Positions 35,025-44,274 are shown, counted from the first letter of the stretch. The stretch: DNA of 64,000 nucleotides from an uncultured Dehalococcoidia bacterium (GCA_913048295.1 CAJWWK010000002.1:26146-90145); one strand, 5' to 3'. Made by a program: numbers and translations. The notes: generated from the letters alone by a model not told the origin.

Positions 35025-36302
35025 TTACTCAGCTTCCTCTCCATCTTCTTCATCGTCATTGTCGAGACCAAATACTCTCTGAACCGCCTCTACCGCGCTG
35101 GTTTCATCGCTGCGCAGGAAGCTGATCGGGTCGGCAAGAATCCGGCGCACCAGCGATCGGGTCATTTTTTCGACCGCAACCGACTGCTCGTCGGTAAGTT
35201 CGTCGATGCCCCCGAGTGTTTGCTGAACTTCTTCTCGCCTCATCTCCTCGATCCGGGCGCCGAGGGTACGAATTACCGGCTCGCTCTCAAGCCCGGTCAA
35301 ACGCTCTTGGAAGCGTCGCACACCATCCTCGATCAGGACACGCGCCTTCGACGCTGCATCCTCTCGAAGTCCCTGGTGCTGTGTCGACTTTGCCTGCAAC
35401 TCAGACAGGCTGATCAGCGTCACTCTATCGATGTCGCCCGAGTCAGGGTCCACGTCACGTGGCATCCCAACATCCAGAATGTACATCGGGCGGTCAGGCC
35501 GGGTCGCCATCGCGGCTCGAATCGCCTCGGCACTGATGACCTGATCGGTCGCGGCGGTGCAGCTGATAACCACGTCAATGGCACTTAGCGAGTTGGAAAT
35601 CTGCTCAAATGGAATCTGGGGAGAGCCCAACTCCTCAGCAAGTATCGAACCGCGGTTCATCGAACGGCTTGTGACCACAATATCGTCCGCACCGTAACGC
35701 CGGAGCGCCCTCGCCGTAAGTTTTCCGGTTTCACCAGCCCCAATTAGGAGCACGCTAAGCCCTTTGAGATCACCTGCGACATTTTGAAGTTCCTGTACAC
35801 CCAATGAAGAAATAGAGATACGGTTGCGCCCCAGCCCTGACTCTTTCCTTACGCGCCTGCTGTTGCGCAGGGCCGCATGGAACATTCTGGAAAGCACCGG
35901 CTCCACTGTTCCCGCTTCACCCGCCGCCTGCAGTGCCCTGGTTACTTGCCCGAGAATCTGAGATTCGCCCAACGCGACCGAATGGAGGCCTGAAGTGACA
36001 CTGAAAAGGTGAGTCGCAACGTCGTCGCCCGTCAGCGTGTAAATATGGTCGTCAAAATCGCTGGCCGGAGCACTGTCGGGAATCGTGCCGATAAATTCTT
36101 TGAGCTGGCGAATTCCCACTTCGACATCATCGACAACCGCATATACCTCGGTCCGGTTGCAGGTCGAAAGAATAATTCCTCCACCGGCGTGCGTCGCAAG
36201 TCGATCAAGATGTTCTTTGAGCGAGGATTTGGGGACGGTAACAGCTTCCAGGTATTCAACTGGAGAGCGGTCAATATTTAGTCCGGCAAGTATGAAGTTC
36301 AA
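35025..36302 (-). CDS. hemA: Glutamyl-tRNA reductase
   Basis: NADPH-dependent reductase of the C5 pathway, producing glutamate-1-semialdehyde from Glu-tRNA. The 425 residues contain the nucleophile Cys48 in ILSTCNRTEVYA, LFSVTSGLHSVALGESQILGQV, RMFHAALRNSRRVRKESGLG and the NADPH fold VLLIGAGETGKLTARAL. The C-terminal dimerisation helices follow, ending in a run of acidic residues (DNDDEEDGEEAE). tRNA-Glu is encoded elsewhere in the window. It is paired with hemL downstream. Confidence 0.95.
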   Translation of the reverse strand: MNFILAGLNIDRSPVEYLEAVTVPKSSLKEHLDRLATHAGGGIILSTCNRTEVYAVVDDVEVGIRQLKEFIGTIPDSAPASDFDDHIYTLTGDDVATHLFSVTSGLHSVALGESQILGQVTRALQAAGEAGTVEPVLSRMFHAALRNSRRVRKESGLGRNRISISSLGVQELQNVAGDLKGLSVLLIGAGETGKLTARALRRYGADDIVVTSRSMNRGSILAEELGSPQIPFEQISNSLSAIDVVISCTAATDQVISAEAIRAAMATRPDRPMYILDVGMPRDVDPDSGDIDRVTLISLSELQAKSTQHQGLREDAASKARVLIEDGVRRFQERLTGLESEPVIRTLGARIEEMRREEVQQTLGGIDELTDEQSVAVEKMTRSLVRRILADPISFLRSDETSAVEAVQRVFGLDNDDEEDGEEAE

Positions 36303-36583
36303 TTTAATCCGACTTCCCGTCAGTGAGTTGGATCAGCCAGACTTCATAAAACATGTCCAGCCCTCTCCCCGCGGTAGTCAACTGTTTAGCGCCCCTCGAC
36401 TGTAAAAGCTATCACGCCGAGTACCGCTATTCACCTAGTGGCATGAAGGGATTGTGATGGTTGAGTGATAGCATCAGCAAACCGAAAAACACCAGTCTTG
36501 AAGAATACCAATCAATCGGCCGCTTTTCACCCACATCAATGGAAATTTCCGCAACAACACCACCTGATCAACGCGGCTACACA

Positions 36584-37408
36584 ATGCCCGACATATTCGT
36601 CACAACCGAGTGGCTTGTCGACCACCTGTCGGATAAAGATGTTCGGGTGATCGACACCGACGTGCCCAAGCTATACGCAGAAGGGCACATTCCAGGAGCT
36701 GTAAATCCCGTCGATCACTATTACAAGACATCCCTGGAAGACCGTACCCACATACAGGGTCCAGCGCAGTTTGCCCGGACAATGTCGAGCCTCGGCATCA
36801 ACGATAACACCACGGTGGTCGGCTACGACCGCTCCGGGGGCGTTTACTCGTTTCGCCTGATGTGGGCGCTCCACTACTACGGGCACACCAATGTGAAGTT
36901 TCTCGATGGCGGGCTGCCAAAGTGGATCGCCGAAGGACGAAGCACAACAACTGAACCTGCACCTCGAGCAGTACCCGAGTCAGCATCCGCCAGTTCGTTC
37001 ACGCCGCGGGCCAACTCCGAGATCTTCGCTTCGCGAGAACAGGTGCTCAATGCCATCGGGAGCGATTCGACGGTCCTGCTCGATGTGCGTGCTGACGACG
37101 AATGGACTGGGGACAACAAACGCGGTGGACCACGGGGCGGCCGTATCCCCGGTGCCGTTCACCTTGAGTGGGTCAATTTCCATACAGGCGGCGATGTTCC
37201 CATCCTGCGACCGGCTGACGAAATCAGGAAGTTACTTGCCGACGTCGGCGTAACCCCAGATAAAAACATCATCACCTACTGACAGGGCGGCATTCGTGCG
37301 GCGCACGGATTTTGGACTCTGAAGCTCGCAGGTTTTGAAAACGTGCGGGATTATGACGGATCGTGGCGAGAATGGGCCGCCGATCAAAGTTGTCCTGTAG
37401 AGGGGTGA
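36584..37408 (+). CDS. Rhodanese-type sulfurtransferase, predicted selenoprotein (Sec at in-frame TGA)
   Basis: Two-domain thiosulfate/3-mercaptopyruvate sulfurtransferase. The ATG at 36584 gives MPDIFVTTEWLVDHL; the frame is open from TTG 36461 but the extra residues look non-homologous. The first rhodanese domain has RVIDTDVPKLYAEGHIPGAV, and the second has VLLDVRADDEWTGDN and GRIPGAVHLEWVNF. The catalytic loop reads IITY-(TGA 37280-37282)-QGGIRAAHGFW; relatives have Cys exactly at this place. After the TGA the family sequence continues without a shift (TLKLAGFENVRDYDGSWREW) to the real TGA stop at 37406-37408. With selenocysteine at residue 233 the protein is 274 residues, a normal length. 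A bSECIS-like hairpin follows at the right distance. A nonsense mutation is the alternative. Confidence 0.82.
37292..37310 (+). promoter_or_regulatory. Predicted bacterial SECIS hairpin
   Basis: ATTCGTGC (37292-37299) pairs with GCACGGAT (37303-37310) to form an 8-bp stem including one G-U pair, with a three-base loop GGC. The loop begins 17 bases after the in-frame TGA and starts with G. This fits the known bacterial SECIS rules: upper stem of at least four pairs, G among the first two loop bases, and a UGA-loop gap of about 16-37 bases. It is read as coding sequence as well (IRAAHG). Confidence 0.7.
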
Positions 37409-37568
37409 CCTAGCGCGCACCGAACTCGCTCGTAACTGAAAGACGTCGGAACGTCTGTCTAAATCCGTAATCGACCTCCGTTCCGTATTATTTTACGAAC
37501 CCCACGATACCTAGCACCCCTCCTAATTCCCTTGCGTTTGCACGGCCTGGACTGGTTCCGAACAGACA

Positions 37569-38822
37569 ATGAAATCACGCAACCTCATCTTCCCATCGAT
37601 GGCGCTTGGCCTACTCCTTACATTTGCCGCTGTCGCCTGCGGGAACAGCGACTCCCCAGCCTCAACAGACGATTCAGCAGACGCCCCGCCAACAGCTGGT
37701 TTAGCGGCCGAGCCGTCCCGGGCCCCAGATACCTTTGGGACTATCAAACCGACCAGCACGTCCGGTCCGGCTCCGACGCCAACCGCCAGCCCGCCGCTGC
37801 CAACCTACGCAGAAGGGGTACTGGAGTTATACGGGATAGAGGCCTGGCTGAACTCTGAACCGTTCGCCATCGCCGAAAAGCGAGCCCAAAACAAGGTCGT
37901 GCTGGTCGATTTCTGGACTTATACCTGCGTGAACTGCATCCGTACCCTGCCGTTTCTGCGAGAGTGGTACGCCAAGTACGCCGATCGCGGGCTTGTGATC
38001 CTCGGCGTACACACGCCCGAATTCGAGTTTGAGAAAGACTACGACAACGTCAGGAACGCAATTGCGCGCGAACGCATCGAATGGCCGGTCGCCCTGGACA
38101 ACGACTATGAGACCTGGGACTCATTTAACAACCGCTTCTGGCCCGCAAAGTACCTCATTGGCATCGACGACCAGCTTACCTATCGGCATTTCGGCGAAGG
38201 CGCGTACATCGAAGTCGAGCAGGCAATCCGTGACACGCTTACCGAGGCGGGATATGACGTTTCCGACATCCCCATCGGCAGCATAGATTCTGCGAAACGC
38301 GACCCGCTCGCCAGTCAGGTGACACGCGAGTTATACGGTGGCTACGAGCGCAACTACACGACACAGGGAATATATGCTGGCCAGGAGCAGTACTACATTG
38401 CGGCCGATAGCACCCGCGAATATGTCGATACCGGTGCATACACACCCCAGCAGTTTTACCTGCAGGGCCTGTGGACCAACGGACCAGAATCGATCATCCA
38501 TGCCCGAGAAACGAACGATCTCGAAGACCACCTCGCGTTCCAGTTCGTTGGCCGTAGCGCCAATGTCGTAATCGATCCCGCTGGTTCCGAGCCATTTGAC
38601 GTGTTTGTCGAGATCGATGACCGTCCATTGAAGCCGGAAGAGGCTGGAAGCGATGTAATGTTCGACGATCAGGGCCGCTCTTATTTCACCGTCGAAGAGG
38701 CCAAGTTGTACGCGTTTCTGGAAGTCCCTGAATTTGGAAAGTACATCGTAAAACTGGCGTCGAACTCCGACAATTTCGCCATCTTCGCCTTCACATTCGG
38801 CATCAACGAGGGGGGCATCTAG
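37569..38822 (+). CDS. Thioredoxin-fold lipoprotein with CVNC motif (DipZ/TlpA-like)
   Basis: A membrane-anchored extracytoplasmic redox protein of 417 residues. The lipoprotein signal is MKSRNLIFPSMALGLLLTFA with lipobox AVAC. A Ser/Pro linker reaches about residue 75. A TlpA-like thioredoxin domain has VLVDFWTYTCVNCIRTLPFLREWY (CxxC = CVNC), VILGVHTPEFEFEKDYDNV and WPAKYLIGIDDQ. The C-terminal half (about residues 250-415) is the carbohydrate-binding-like domain found in DipZ (FQFVGRSANVVIDP, FDVFVEIDDRPL). It probably reduces or exchanges disulfides outside the membrane. It lies 160 bases after the Sec sulfurtransferase. Confidence 0.85.
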   Translation: MKSRNLIFPSMALGLLLTFAAVACGNSDSPASTDDSADAPPTAGLAAEPSRAPDTFGTIKPTSTSGPAPTPTASPPLPTYAEGVLELYGIEAWLNSEPFAIAEKRAQNKVVLVDFWTYTCVNCIRTLPFLREWYAKYADRGLVILGVHTPEFEFEKDYDNVRNAIARERIEWPVALDNDYETWDSFNNRFWPAKYLIGIDDQLTYRHFGEGAYIEVEQAIRDTLTEAGYDVSDIPIGSIDSAKRDPLASQVTRELYGGYERNYTTQGIYAGQEQYYIAADSTREYVDTGAYTPQQFYLQGLWTNGPESIIHARETNDLEDHLAFQFVGRSANVVIDPAGSEPFDVFVEIDDRPLKPEEAGSDVMFDDQGRSYFTVEEAKLYAFLEVPEFGKYIVKLASNSDNFAIFAFTFGINEGGI

Positions 38823-39835
38823 TGCATGCGTTACTGGTTCACCCGGTCAAAGGGACCCGCCACGTACTGCTGGCTGTCGGCGTCGGCCTTGCCAGCCTTG
38901 CGATCGTGGCCTGCGGATCCGACGAACCCGTGGGCGAGGACCTTTCGAGTTCGGGCTCAGTGCCGAACGTAAGTTCCGGCAGCACCGGCATTGAACCCGC
39001 CGAACCAGGCTGGACTGCAATATCCGAGGAAATCAACTTGGTACTCGCAACCCCCGATCTCGGTGTCGGAATGCAGCGTTTCGTCATCGTGTTAAGCGAT
39101 GACACTGGGCTGATTAAATTTCCAATCGTCAGGTTGACATCCAATTTCTTTCCGAACGGTTACGACTCAGAACCGGACGCGTCGCTCACCGAATCGGCGT
39201 CAGCGCGTTTTTACATATTCCCATTCGGAACGCGGGGGCTTCACTCAGCCCTGTTCAATTTCGAACGCGCAGGCCAGTGGGCCGTTTCCGCCGAGATCCC
39301 ACGGCCCGACGGCTCAACCGCACCCTTCGAGGTCAGGTTCCAGGTCGCGGAATCGGCCATGTCTGTAACCGTCGGACAAAGGGCACCTGCAAGTGACAGC
39401 CGTACGATCTCCATCGTCGGCAACATCTCCGACCTCACAACCGGAAGCTTCCGCGACCCAGAGCTGTACCGTTACTCGATAGCCGAAGCTCTTGAACGCG
39501 ACCGACCTCTGCTCATCGTGTTCGCCAGTCCTACATTCTGCACAAATGCGGTTTGTGGGCCACAGGTCGAGATTGTTGGCGAGCTACGGGAAGAATATGG
39601 CGACCGCGTCGACTTCGTACACGTCGACCTCTACACAAATCCGCGGGAAATCCAGGGCGATCTAAGCAGGGCGATGCTGACTCCCTTGCTCAAGGAATGG
39701 GGTCTTGTATCGCAGGAATGGACCTTTATCGTCGGTTCAGATGGCATCGTGACCCACCGCTTCGAGAACTTCGCGCCCAAGCCAGAACTGATCGAAGCAC
39801 TCAATCAATCCGTTGCAACGGATGCAACCAGCTAA
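38822..39835 (+). CDS. Thioredoxin-like lipoprotein with C-x4-C motif
   Basis: A 337-residue lipoprotein. The GTG start overlaps the preceding stop by one base (TAGTG), so the two are translationally coupled. The signal ends at lipobox AIVAC, followed by a Ser/Gly linker. An N-terminal beta-rich domain (about 60-190) precedes a thioredoxin-like fold with LLIVFASPTFCTNAVCGPQVEIV, where cysteines are spaced C-x4-C, then YGDRVDFVHVDLY and the late cis-Pro region. It probably works with the CVNC lipoprotein on thiol or metal redox outside the cell. Confidence 0.72.
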   Translation: MHALLVHPVKGTRHVLLAVGVGLASLAIVACGSDEPVGEDLSSSGSVPNVSSGSTGIEPAEPGWTAISEEINLVLATPDLGVGMQRFVIVLSDDTGLIKFPIVRLTSNFFPNGYDSEPDASLTESASARFYIFPFGTRGLHSALFNFERAGQWAVSAEIPRPDGSTAPFEVRFQVAESAMSVTVGQRAPASDSRTISIVGNISDLTTGSFRDPELYRYSIAEALERDRPLLIVFASPTFCTNAVCGPQVEIVGELREEYGDRVDFVHVDLYTNPREIQGDLSRAMLTPLLKEWGLVSQEWTFIVGSDGIVTHRFENFAPKPELIEALNQSVATDATS

Positions 39836-39924
39836 TCCCCGCGGCGCGAAGCCCGGCAGGCCCGCCTACAATCCTCGCAACGCGGGTTCGTACAATCCAG
39901 CTCCCCGCGGCCGAGGACTCAATC

Positions 39925-41070
39925 TTGAATACATGGCTGCCCCTTGCCAGGGCCCATGAAACCGAACTGTTCGATCTCATCGAAAAGCTCGTCCTGATCG
40001 AAACACCAACCAGCAACAAGGCTGCAAACGATCGCGTTTCCACATTGGCGGCTGAACTACTGCGATCGCTCGGTGGCGACGTAACGGTTCACCCGCAACC
40101 GATTTATGGCGACCACGTATCGGCAAGATGGACCGGCGATAAAAGCAAGCCAGATAAGCAGCACGCTTTCATCGTCGGCCACCTCGACACCGTGTGGCCC
40201 GTTGGCACCCTGGCCCGCATGGGTTACCGCGAGCGAGACGGGCGTATGTACGGTCCGGGCGTGCTCGATATGAAGGCCGGAATAGCCACCACAATCGTAG
40301 GACTCCGGATTCTTCAATCGAACGACCTCTGGCCCGATCGGCCGATAACGGTCCTCTTCAACACCGATGAAGAGGTCGGTAGCCCGTCGTCAAGGGCCCT
40401 TGTCGAAAGTCTTGCCACTGGCGCGGCCTACGCGCTGATTATGGAACCCGGACAGGCTGGGGCAGGGGCACTCAAGACTCAACGCAAAGGACTCGGCGAA
40501 TTCCGGATATCCGTCGAAGGAAAAGCAAGCCATGCGGGTGCATTCCCTGAACGTGGGGCATCTGCAATTCACGAGCTGTCACAAAAGGTTATCGAACTGC
40601 AGGCGATGAACGACTGGCCGAACGGCATCACTGTGAACACCGGTCTGATCTCGGGCGGTTCCGCCCGAAACACGATTCCCGCCTACGCAGATGCAACGAT
40701 CGATGTCCGGGTACGGACCCTCGCCCAGGCCGAGCAGATCGAGGCGCAAATACGCGCGCTCAAGCCGGGCATAAAAGGTACATCGCTCAGGATCGAAGGC
40801 GGGTTCCATCGCCCGCCCATGCCGCGAACGCCTGAACTGGCTAAGCTCGCGGAAACGCTGATCAGATGGTCGGAAGAGATCGGCTTTACACTGACCGAGG
40901 AATCGACCGGCGGCGGAAGCGACGCTAACCTCACGGCCGCGATGGGCGTCCCGTCGGCAGACGGTCTCGGATCGAAAGGCCAGAATCCCCACGCTGAAGG
41001 TGAAAACATCGAAATCGGCGAACAAACCAATCGTCTCGCGTTATTCATGCAAGCGATAAACTCCCTTTAG
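39925..41070 (+). CDS. M20 family metallopeptidase (glutamate carboxypeptidase-like)
   Basis: Di-zinc exopeptidase of about 381 residues from TTG 39925 (MNTWLPLARAHETELFDLIE); the frame extends further upstream into the previous gene, but that is not real. Metal and catalytic motifs are IVGHLDTVWPVG, GPGVLDMKAGIA, FNTDEEVGSPSS and IMEPG. The dimerisation insert has VEGKASHAGAFPERGASAI and the last ligand is in KGQNPHAEGENIEIG. The overall wording matches CPG2-like glutamate carboxypeptidases, which remove C-terminal Glu from folates or peptides. No signal peptide is seen. Confidence 0.85.
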   Translation: MNTWLPLARAHETELFDLIEKLVLIETPTSNKAANDRVSTLAAELLRSLGGDVTVHPQPIYGDHVSARWTGDKSKPDKQHAFIVGHLDTVWPVGTLARMGYRERDGRMYGPGVLDMKAGIATTIVGLRILQSNDLWPDRPITVLFNTDEEVGSPSSRALVESLATGAAYALIMEPGQAGAGALKTQRKGLGEFRISVEGKASHAGAFPERGASAIHELSQKVIELQAMNDWPNGITVNTGLISGGSARNTIPAYADATIDVRVRTLAQAEQIEAQIRALKPGIKGTSLRIEGGFHRPPMPRTPELAKLAETLIRWSEEIGFTLTEESTGGGSDANLTAAMGVPSADGLGSKGQNPHAEGENIEIGEQTNRLALFMQAINSL

Positions 41071-41080
41071 AAGGCGAACG

Positions 41081-42079
41081 ATGAGCGAGCAATCAGACCA
41101 GCAACTAGATCGTGATCCGCGGACCCAGGATCAGGTTCGACGCGATGCGGTCGATCGCGGCAACGTGCTGGATCTCAACCGGATTCTTGTGCCGCTCGAC
41201 GGCGCCTACAAGTCAGAACAAATCCTGCCGTTTGCCTCGATGATCGCCGATTGGTTTTCGGGCGAAATAACGTTATTCCACAGCCTTCCATCGACGCACC
41301 CAGCAAGAGGGGCGAGACCCGGACAGGTGCACTATCCCGATGCGACCCACGATCGCGGCACCGCACTCGCCGCAGCCTACCTTGAAGAAGTTGTCAGCCG
41401 ACTAGGTCCGCACGGGGTAAAGTCTCGCTGGGGCATCGCAACGGGCCACGCAGCGTCGATGATCACCTCAAGGTCCGCTACCAGCTCGTTTGGAATGATT
41501 GCAGTCGCCGCCGTACCCCGATCCAGATCTCGGCGGTTGTTTTCCGTCGGACTGCTCGACCAACTATGGAAAACAACCGCGGTCCCACTCCTGATCGTCA
41601 ATCCCCATATCGCCAGCGTGAACGGTGCTCCGCTACAGCCGCCGAAATCGCTGATCGTGCCCGGCAATCGCGCAACAATCGATTCCGTGGCGGCTATAGC
41701 CAGCGCACTCGCTGGTGCCAGCCGTTCCGCAATCAAATTAGTACTGACCGCCACACAAGCCAATCCAAATGCACAAATAACTACAGAAAGCCGTTTCCTC
41801 AACGGCATTACCGATGACGGCATCGAGATAGACATCGAACGCGCCGAAGGTAATTTTGTTGAGCACGTCCACTCGCTCCAGGCCGCCAACCCGGGCTCAT
41901 GGATAGTGGTAGGTTCGAAAATGCGCTCGGGAGTCCGCAGGTCGATCCTTGGCAGCACCGCCGACAAACTCCCCCGCGGCGCAGTCGGGCCTGTAGTGGT
42001 GGTCCCCGATCCAAAAGTAATGCGCCACCGGATGCGACTGGCCCACGATGCGACCCGCGATCTGGCCAGTTCGCTTTAG
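41081..42079 (+). CDS. Tandem universal stress protein (two UspA domains)
   Basis: A 332-residue protein with two Usp folds. Domain one runs from LNRILVPLDGAYKSEQILPFA to VPLLIVNP and carries an inserted Arg-rich segment. Domain two begins KSLIVPGNRATIDSVAAIAS and ends SWIVVGSKMRSGVRRSILGSTADKLPRGAVGPVVVVPD, with the ATP-binding G-x2-G-x9-G-type loop. A cytoplasmic stress or nucleotide-sensing role is family knowledge. It starts 10 bases after the M20 gene. Confidence 0.82.
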   Translation: MSEQSDQQLDRDPRTQDQVRRDAVDRGNVLDLNRILVPLDGAYKSEQILPFASMIADWFSGEITLFHSLPSTHPARGARPGQVHYPDATHDRGTALAAAYLEEVVSRLGPHGVKSRWGIATGHAASMITSRSATSSFGMIAVAAVPRSRSRRLFSVGLLDQLWKTTAVPLLIVNPHIASVNGAPLQPPKSLIVPGNRATIDSVAAIASALAGASRSAIKLVLTATQANPNAQITTESRFLNGITDDGIEIDIERAEGNFVEHVHSLQAANPGSWIVVGSKMRSGVRRSILGSTADKLPRGAVGPVVVVPDPKVMRHRMRLAHDATRDLASSL

Positions 42080-42140
42080 CCATTGGGCTTTACCGTACCC
42101 TGGCTCAAACGAGCAGCGCTGATGTCTCGGCGGAGACCAG

Positions 42141-42503
42141 CTAAGCAGGATTGTCTTCCCGGCTTCGATTGACCATGTAGCTGCCCAACGCCCCAACCGT
42201 GGCACCGAACCAGGTGTACGGAATCAGCGCCAGCACGACTACCACCCACAGTGTTGCCGAAAGTCCGATTATCTCGTCTACCCCAAAGAGGAATTTCACG
42301 AGTAGAACAGCGGCTGCAGGGATCACCATCAACCCAGCCATCAGCCCACCGAACTTTACGATTCCATTCTGATCGATCTTCGCCACTCCGCTTCCAATAA
42401 AACCCGCGATAAACGGACTCAACGGAACCGCTATGAAATGGACGATTGGAATCGGAATTGCCGCGAGCATTATTCCGAATCCGACCAGAACACCTTTGAG
42501 CAT
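42141..42503 (-). CDS. Four-helix hypothetical membrane protein
   Basis: A 120-residue hydrophobic protein with about four membrane segments (GVLVGFGIMLAAIPIPIVHF, VPLSPFIAGFIGSG, FGGLMAGLMVIPAAAVLLV, LSATLWVVVVLALIPYTWFGATVG). The C-terminus is charged (NRSREDNPA). It is similar in style to small DUF5518-like proteins, but I cannot assign a family firmly. It is convergent with the Usp gene. Confidence 0.6.
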   Translation of the reverse strand: MLKGVLVGFGIMLAAIPIPIVHFIAVPLSPFIAGFIGSGVAKIDQNGIVKFGGLMAGLMVIPAAAVLLVKFLFGVDEIIGLSATLWVVVVLALIPYTWFGATVGALGSYMVNRSREDNPA

Positions 42504-42698
42504 TTTTTCGCTTTATCCTGTCTCGATGCAGCCATCGCTTGCCTATCTGTTCAGCAACACCACCTGAAGTGAACCCCTGTACTAACAGAGTACGGTGCAC
42601 AAACCCGGGGGCAAACAGCCCGCTACACCATCCGGCAAGTCGATTACACTTGCAAATCAATGAATTTTTGCCGATTTCGACCGGGACCCATCCGAAAT

Positions 42699-43139
42699 AT
42701 GCCAAACCATAACGGCTCACTGACCGACGCCGACCGCGTCACGCTGGTGCGTGTGCTCGACCGTCTGATTCCAACAACTAACCGCGAACTTGCCGCGGGG
42801 GCGCTCGGCATGCTCGATACCGTGGAGAAACGGGCTGCAGGTGAACAACCGACCCGATCAGCCTTCATGAGAGTAGTCGAGGCACTTTCGTTGGATCTTA
42901 CGGCACACGCAATCGGCGGATTTTCGGCTATGACGATTCCCCAACAAAACGAAGCCCTGCTCGATATTGAACGAACTTTGCCCGTAGATTTTTCGCTGGT
43001 TCTGGGCATCGTGCGGGACGTGTACTACGAGAGTGATCGAACTCCTGGCAGACCCGCGATTTTCGATGCCGATGACGAGCTGTTCGGGAAGGCCACCGAC
43101 CCCGCCGATGCTGACGTCGCCTCAACACCCTTCTCCTAA
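42699..43139 (+). CDS. Gluconate 2-dehydrogenase subunit 3-like protein
   Basis: A 146-residue protein from ATG 42699 (MPNHNGSLTDADRVTLVRVL); an in-frame ATG at 42660 would add 13 residues. The pattern LTDADRVTLVRVLDRLIPTT near the N-terminus and the long helical body with ...RDVYYESDRTPGRPAIFD resemble the small subunit family that pairs with GMC flavoproteins (PF13618). No Tat signal is seen, which is unusual. A GMC oxidoreductase is encoded 1.6 kb downstream on the other strand; pairing is a guess. Confidence 0.55.
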   Translation: MPNHNGSLTDADRVTLVRVLDRLIPTTNRELAAGALGMLDTVEKRAAGEQPTRSAFMRVVEALSLDLTAHAIGGFSAMTIPQQNEALLDIERTLPVDFSLVLGIVRDVYYESDRTPGRPAIFDADDELFGKATDPADADVASTPFS

Positions 43140-43179
43140 GCAAGCAGGTCGGGCTGAAGCGCACCGAACCGTCCGTGAA

Positions 43180-44274
43180 CTACGCCAGGTCGAACGTAAT
43201 TTCAAACTCGGCGCAGATTCCACGGAACCATTCGACGACCTCCGGGTGCAACGGCACACCAGTTTCACGCCTTTCGATCCTGGTCTCATGCTCCGGTAAC
43301 CCTGCGTAATAAACCCGGTCGTGCCCTGGCATCGGCTTCGTGGCGGCAAGGCCCTTGAGCATGCCGTCCATATTTTCTTTGAACTCGTCCACATCGCCGA
43401 ACGCATCGACTGAGTAAGCGGCAACGAAGTGAGCCCGCCTGGTTCGGGCAAGGCTGTTGAAACCGGGCGCGAACGATAGCTGTCCGCACAGAATATCTAC
43501 CATCACACCGAGGCTGTAACCCTTATGCGATCCGAGCTCGCGGGTCGAACCCAGCGGCAACTGCGCACGCGTTGTGTTCGCCACAAAGTCGACCATCGAA
43601 CCACCCTCCATGTCGGGCGTTCCATCGGCATTCGCCACCCACCCGGGCGACATTTCCTTGCCCAGCCGGTTCGCAAGGCCAATCTTGTTGCCCGCAATAG
43701 AAGTCATCGCAGCATCGAACAAGAACACAGGTTCGTTATTACCGGGAGCCGCAAAGGCGATCGGGTTCGTCCCAAGTTGTGCCTCCGCGCCGAACGTCGG
43801 GATCATCGCCTTGCCACCGGCAGTCATGCACCAGCCGATCATGTCCTGCTCTGCCGCCATCATGGCATGGTAACCGGCAGCGCCAAGGTGACCCGAGTTT
43901 CGCACGGCAACGACACCGGTACCGACCTCTCTTGCCTTACTGATTGCGATTTCCATCGCCTTGGGAGCGATCATCAGGCCCAAGCCACCGTCTCCATCGA
44001 CCGTTGCTGTCGAAGGAGTTTCCTTCACAATTTTCAACTGCGGATCGGGATTCATCGTTTTCGCGTTGTACCCAGAGACGTAAGAACGCAACATGTTCGA
44101 TACACCATGGGTGTCGATGCCGCTCTCGTCGGCAAATATCAATACGTCAGCACCAAGGCGCGCCTCTGACTCCGGGACCCCACAATGCATGAATACCTGC
44201 TCGGTGACGGAGCGCAGCCGTTCTACGTCCACTCTTACTGCGATGTCATCCGGCACCTGGAAGTGCTTAAGCAA
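43180..44274 (-). CDS. Malate/L-lactate/ureidoglycolate dehydrogenase family (Ldh2) oxidoreductase
   Basis: A 364-residue NAD(P)-dependent dehydrogenase with the unusual Ldh2/YbiC fold. Motifs include ADESGIDTHGVSNMLR (catalytic His and Arg region), VVAVRNSGHLGAAGYHAMMAAEQ, MIPTFGAEAQLGTNPIAFAAP and LGSHKGYSLGVMVDIL (catalytic Lys). The C-terminal PGHDRVYYAGLPEHETRIERRETGVPLHPEV is typical. It likely oxidises a 2-hydroxy acid; the exact substrate is unknown. Confidence 0.87.
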   Translation of the reverse strand: MLKHFQVPDDIAVRVDVERLRSVTEQVFMHCGVPESEARLGADVLIFADESGIDTHGVSNMLRSYVSGYNAKTMNPDPQLKIVKETPSTATVDGDGGLGLMIAPKAMEIAISKAREVGTGVVAVRNSGHLGAAGYHAMMAAEQDMIGWCMTAGGKAMIPTFGAEAQLGTNPIAFAAPGNNEPVFLFDAAMTSIAGNKIGLANRLGKEMSPGWVANADGTPDMEGGSMVDFVANTTRAQLPLGSTRELGSHKGYSLGVMVDILCGQLSFAPGFNSLARTRRAHFVAAYSVDAFGDVDEFKENMDGMLKGLAATKPMPGHDRVYYAGLPEHETRIERRETGVPLHPEVVEWFRGICAEFEITFDLA

